Of a DNA stretch of 64,000 nt, positions 62,319 through 64,000 are shown in pieces. A program made the position numbers and the translations under genes. Under the pieces are notes generated by a model. That model did no database searches, was not told the DNA's origin, and saw only the letters and a program-made list of their open reading frames with translations. This DNA is from Deltaproteobacteria bacterium (GTDB lineage Bacteria > Desulfobacterota > Desulfobulbia > Desulfobulbales > Desulfurivibrionaceae), in the NCBI GenBank assembly GCA_021802775.1, contig JAJZRJ010000005.1:34887-98886 (forward strand), read 5' to 3'. The stretch's first letter is position 1; each line of letters opens with the position of its first letter.

Positions 62319-63522
62319 CCCTGCCCTGCCGATTATTGGCTATCTCGACTGCTTTTCCGGCATTGCCGGCAACATGCTGCTCGCCGCCCTGCTGGACGCC
62401 GGGCTGCCCATGGCGGTGCTGACCGATCAGCTCGCCCTGCTGCCGCTCGCCGGCTATCAGGTGCGGGTGGAGGATCGGAAGAACGGCGCCATCAAGGCGA
62501 AACAGGTGTGCGTCGAGGTGACGGAACAACAGCCCCACCGCACCTGGCCGCAGATTCGGATGATGATTGGCGAGAGCGCCCTGCCATCGGGCGTCAGAGA
62601 AAAAGCCCTGGCGGTCTTTGCCGTTCTGGCCGAGGCGGAAGCCAAGGTGCACGGTATGACGCCGAAAGAGGTGCACTTCCACGAGGTCGGGGCCGCGGAT
62701 TCCATTGTCGATATCGTCGGCGCAGCCATTGGCCTGGAATATCTGAAAATAACAAAACTCGTCTGCGCGCCGCTGCCCATGCCGCGCGGCTGGGTGGAAT
62801 GCGCCCACGGCCGACTGCCGCTGCCGGCCCCGGCCGTGCTGGAGCTGGCCCACGGGCTGCCGAGTTACGGCGTCGAACTCAGCCAGGAACTGGTCACCCC
62901 GACCGGCGCGGCCGTGGTCAAGGCGCTCTGCCAGGAGTTCGGCCCCATGCCCCCTATGACCATTCAGGCCGTGGGCTACGGCAGCGGCACGCAGCAACTG
63001 GCCAACGGCCAGCCCAATCTGCTCCGGCTGGTGCTGGGCCACGGCTACCAACCCCGGGAGGCCCAGGGCATCGAGGTCATCGAGACCCATCTCGACGACT
63101 GGGCGCCCGAGGGGTTCCCCTATCTCTGCGAGCAGTTGTTTGGCCTCAAGGCGCTCGACGTGTCCTTGGCGCCGATCCAGATGAAGAAAGGCCGGCCCGG
63201 CTTTTTGCTCACCGTGCTGGCTGATCCGGCCCAGGCATTGGCGATCAAGCAGTGCATCCTGAGCGAGACCACGGCCATTGGCCTGCGCTTCCACACCGCG
63301 CAGCGGCTCACCCTGCCGCGCCAGCCCGGCATTGTGCAGACCCCATGGGGCGCCATCGGCGTCAAACGGGTGGAAACCCCGGCCGGGGTGGTGCTCTACC
63401 CGGAATACGAATCCTGCCGCGCAGCCGCCGCCAAACACGGCGTGCCGCTCAAACGGATCTACGCCCACATCAGCGGCCTGGCGCTCGAGGCCTTCATCCC
63501 CAGGGAACACCAGCATGGATAA
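62311..63522 (+). CDS. larC: Nickel pincer cofactor metal-insertion protein (LarC)
   Basis: A 403-residue LarC protein, which inserts nickel into the lactate racemase pincer cofactor. It shows D-C-F-S-G-I-A-G-N-M, the H-F-H-E-V-G-A-A-D-S-I-V-D-I-V-G block, T-P-T-G-A-A-V, and the C-terminal L-D-D-W-x-P-E-G-F region, all family marks. The usual partners larA, larB and larE are not in the window. It may serve another nickel-pincer enzyme. It overlaps its neighbours on both sides. Confidence 0.93.
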   Translation: MSNPALPIIGYLDCFSGIAGNMLLAALLDAGLPMAVLTDQLALLPLAGYQVRVEDRKNGAIKAKQVCVEVTEQQPHRTWPQIRMMIGESALPSGVREKALAVFAVLAEAEAKVHGMTPKEVHFHEVGAADSIVDIVGAAIGLEYLKITKLVCAPLPMPRGWVECAHGRLPLPAPAVLELAHGLPSYGVELSQELVTPTGAAVVKALCQEFGPMPPMTIQAVGYGSGTQQLANGQPNLLRLVLGHGYQPREAQGIEVIETHLDDWAPEGFPYLCEQLFGLKALDVSLAPIQMKKGRPGFLLTVLADPAQALAIKQCILSETTAIGLRFHTAQRLTLPRQPGIVQTPWGAIGVKRVETPAGVVLYPEYESCRAAAAKHGVPLKRIYAHISGLALEAFIPREHQHG

Positions 63523-63985
63523 GCTGCTGATGGCCATTGCCACCGGCCTGGGCCTGGGCTACCTGCCCATTGCCCCCGGCACCTGGGGCACGCTGCTTGC
63601 CTTCCCCATCCAGTTCCTCTTGTTGTATCTCGGCCTGGCGCCGCTGCCCTATGCCCTGACGCTGACCGGCCTCTTCTTCCTCGGCGTGGGCGCCGCCGGC
63701 TCGGCGGAAAAAATTCTGGACCGTGCCGATCCCGGCCTAGTGGTGATCGACGAGGTGGTGGGCATGCTCATCGGCCTCATCGCGGTGCCCATGACCCTGC
63801 CGGCCTGGGGCCTCGCCTTCTTTGTCTTCCGCTTCTTCGACATCCTCAAACCCTATCCCATCCGCCTCATCGACCAGCGCTGCCACGGCGGCGTCGGCAT
63901 CATGCTCGACGACGTCCTGGCCGGGGTCTACACCCTCGGGGTGATGCAGCTAGCGATCTGGTTCTTCCCGGTGCTCGCCAGCTAA
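63515..63985 (+). CDS. pgpA: Phosphatidylglycerophosphatase A (PgpA)
   Basis: A 156-residue membrane phosphatase that makes phosphatidylglycerol. It shows G-L-G-Y-L-P-I-A-P-G-T-W-G-T near the start, V-I-D-E-V-V-G-M-L-I, and F-R-F-F-D-I-L-K-P-Y-P-I-R with the C-terminal D-D-V-L-A-G-V block, all conserved in PgpA. The start at 63515 overlaps larC by eight bases. The right edge of the window, 63986-64000, holds nothing readable. Confidence 0.95.
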   Translation: MDKLLMAIATGLGLGYLPIAPGTWGTLLAFPIQFLLLYLGLAPLPYALTLTGLFFLGVGAAGSAEKILDRADPGLVVIDEVVGMLIGLIAVPMTLPAWGLAFFVFRFFDILKPYPIRLIDQRCHGGVGIMLDDVLAGVYTLGVMQLAIWFFPVLAS

Positions 63986-64000
63986 CGAAACTCCTCCTTG

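Noticed and set aside
1..64000. CRISPR arrays, integrases, transposase genes or prophage
   Set aside because: No regularly spaced repeats and no mobile-element proteins were seen; only two short MITE-like elements.

Overview
The window is about 64 kb of GC-rich, densely coding bacterial chromosome with no phage, plasmid or CRISPR content. The gene set suggests an anaerobic member of the Desulfobacterota (former Deltaproteobacteria), most likely near Desulfobulbales/Desulfurivibrionaceae. This is inferred from an 11-subunit-type NADH dehydrogenase-like complex without the NADH module, a sigma-54 two-component pair beside YeiH-type exporters, Gram-negative envelope genes (kdsB, plsC, dgkA, pgpA), biosynthetic arginine decarboxylase and LarC. 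No ribosomal RNA is present, so the placement is tentative.

Layout. 1-2 kb: a chemoreceptor whose sensor region resembles a zinc-binding CZB domain, the 5' end of an unknown gene at the left edge, and a decayed histidine-kinase fragment. 2.4-9.3 kb: an unknown gene, speA, a radical SAM gene translationally coupled to a CarS-like/metallophosphoesterase fusion, and an nfeD-SPFH pair. 9.4-9.5 kb: a MITE-like element. 9.9-19.2 kb: a sigma-54 response regulator and c-type-heme sensor kinase, divergent from two universal stress proteins, two YeiH-family transporters, a membrane-tethered biotinyl/lipoyl-like domain protein and a tiny membrane protein. Good sigma-54 promoter matches precede two of these units. 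19.2-29.4 kb: kup, a TerC-family gene, an RRM protein, dgkA, a YcaO-TPR protein, a tRNA-modifying-type methyltransferase, a DUF1015 gene, queD-queE and a ParDE-type toxin-antitoxin pair. 29.4-37.8 kb: a large YvcK/CofD-like protein, mdh, kdsB, rsmJ, plsC, a prmA-like pseudogene, a rhodanese/ferritin-like fusion and a LysR regulator. 38-48.7 kb: a PilZ-like gene and the nuo operon A-BC-D-H-I-J-K-L-M-N with nuoB and nuoC fused. 48.9-54.7 kb: an AAA ATPase and a two-gene exopolysaccharide unit, one protein of which carries glycosidase-like, deacetylase and GT2 synthase domains. 54.9-64 kb: tRNA-Arg(CCG), tilS, galU, priA, def, fmt, a DedA-like gene, larC and pgpA, with a second MITE-like element between def and fmt.

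The most coherent candidate for a little-described system is the 9.9-19.2 kb block. There a heme-containing sensor kinase and an NtrC-type activator sit head-to-head with stress-protein/transporter units that carry sigma-54 promoter matches. Other notable items are the CarS-phosphoesterase fusion, the NuoBC fusion in an EFG-less complex, and the three-domain polysaccharide synthase.
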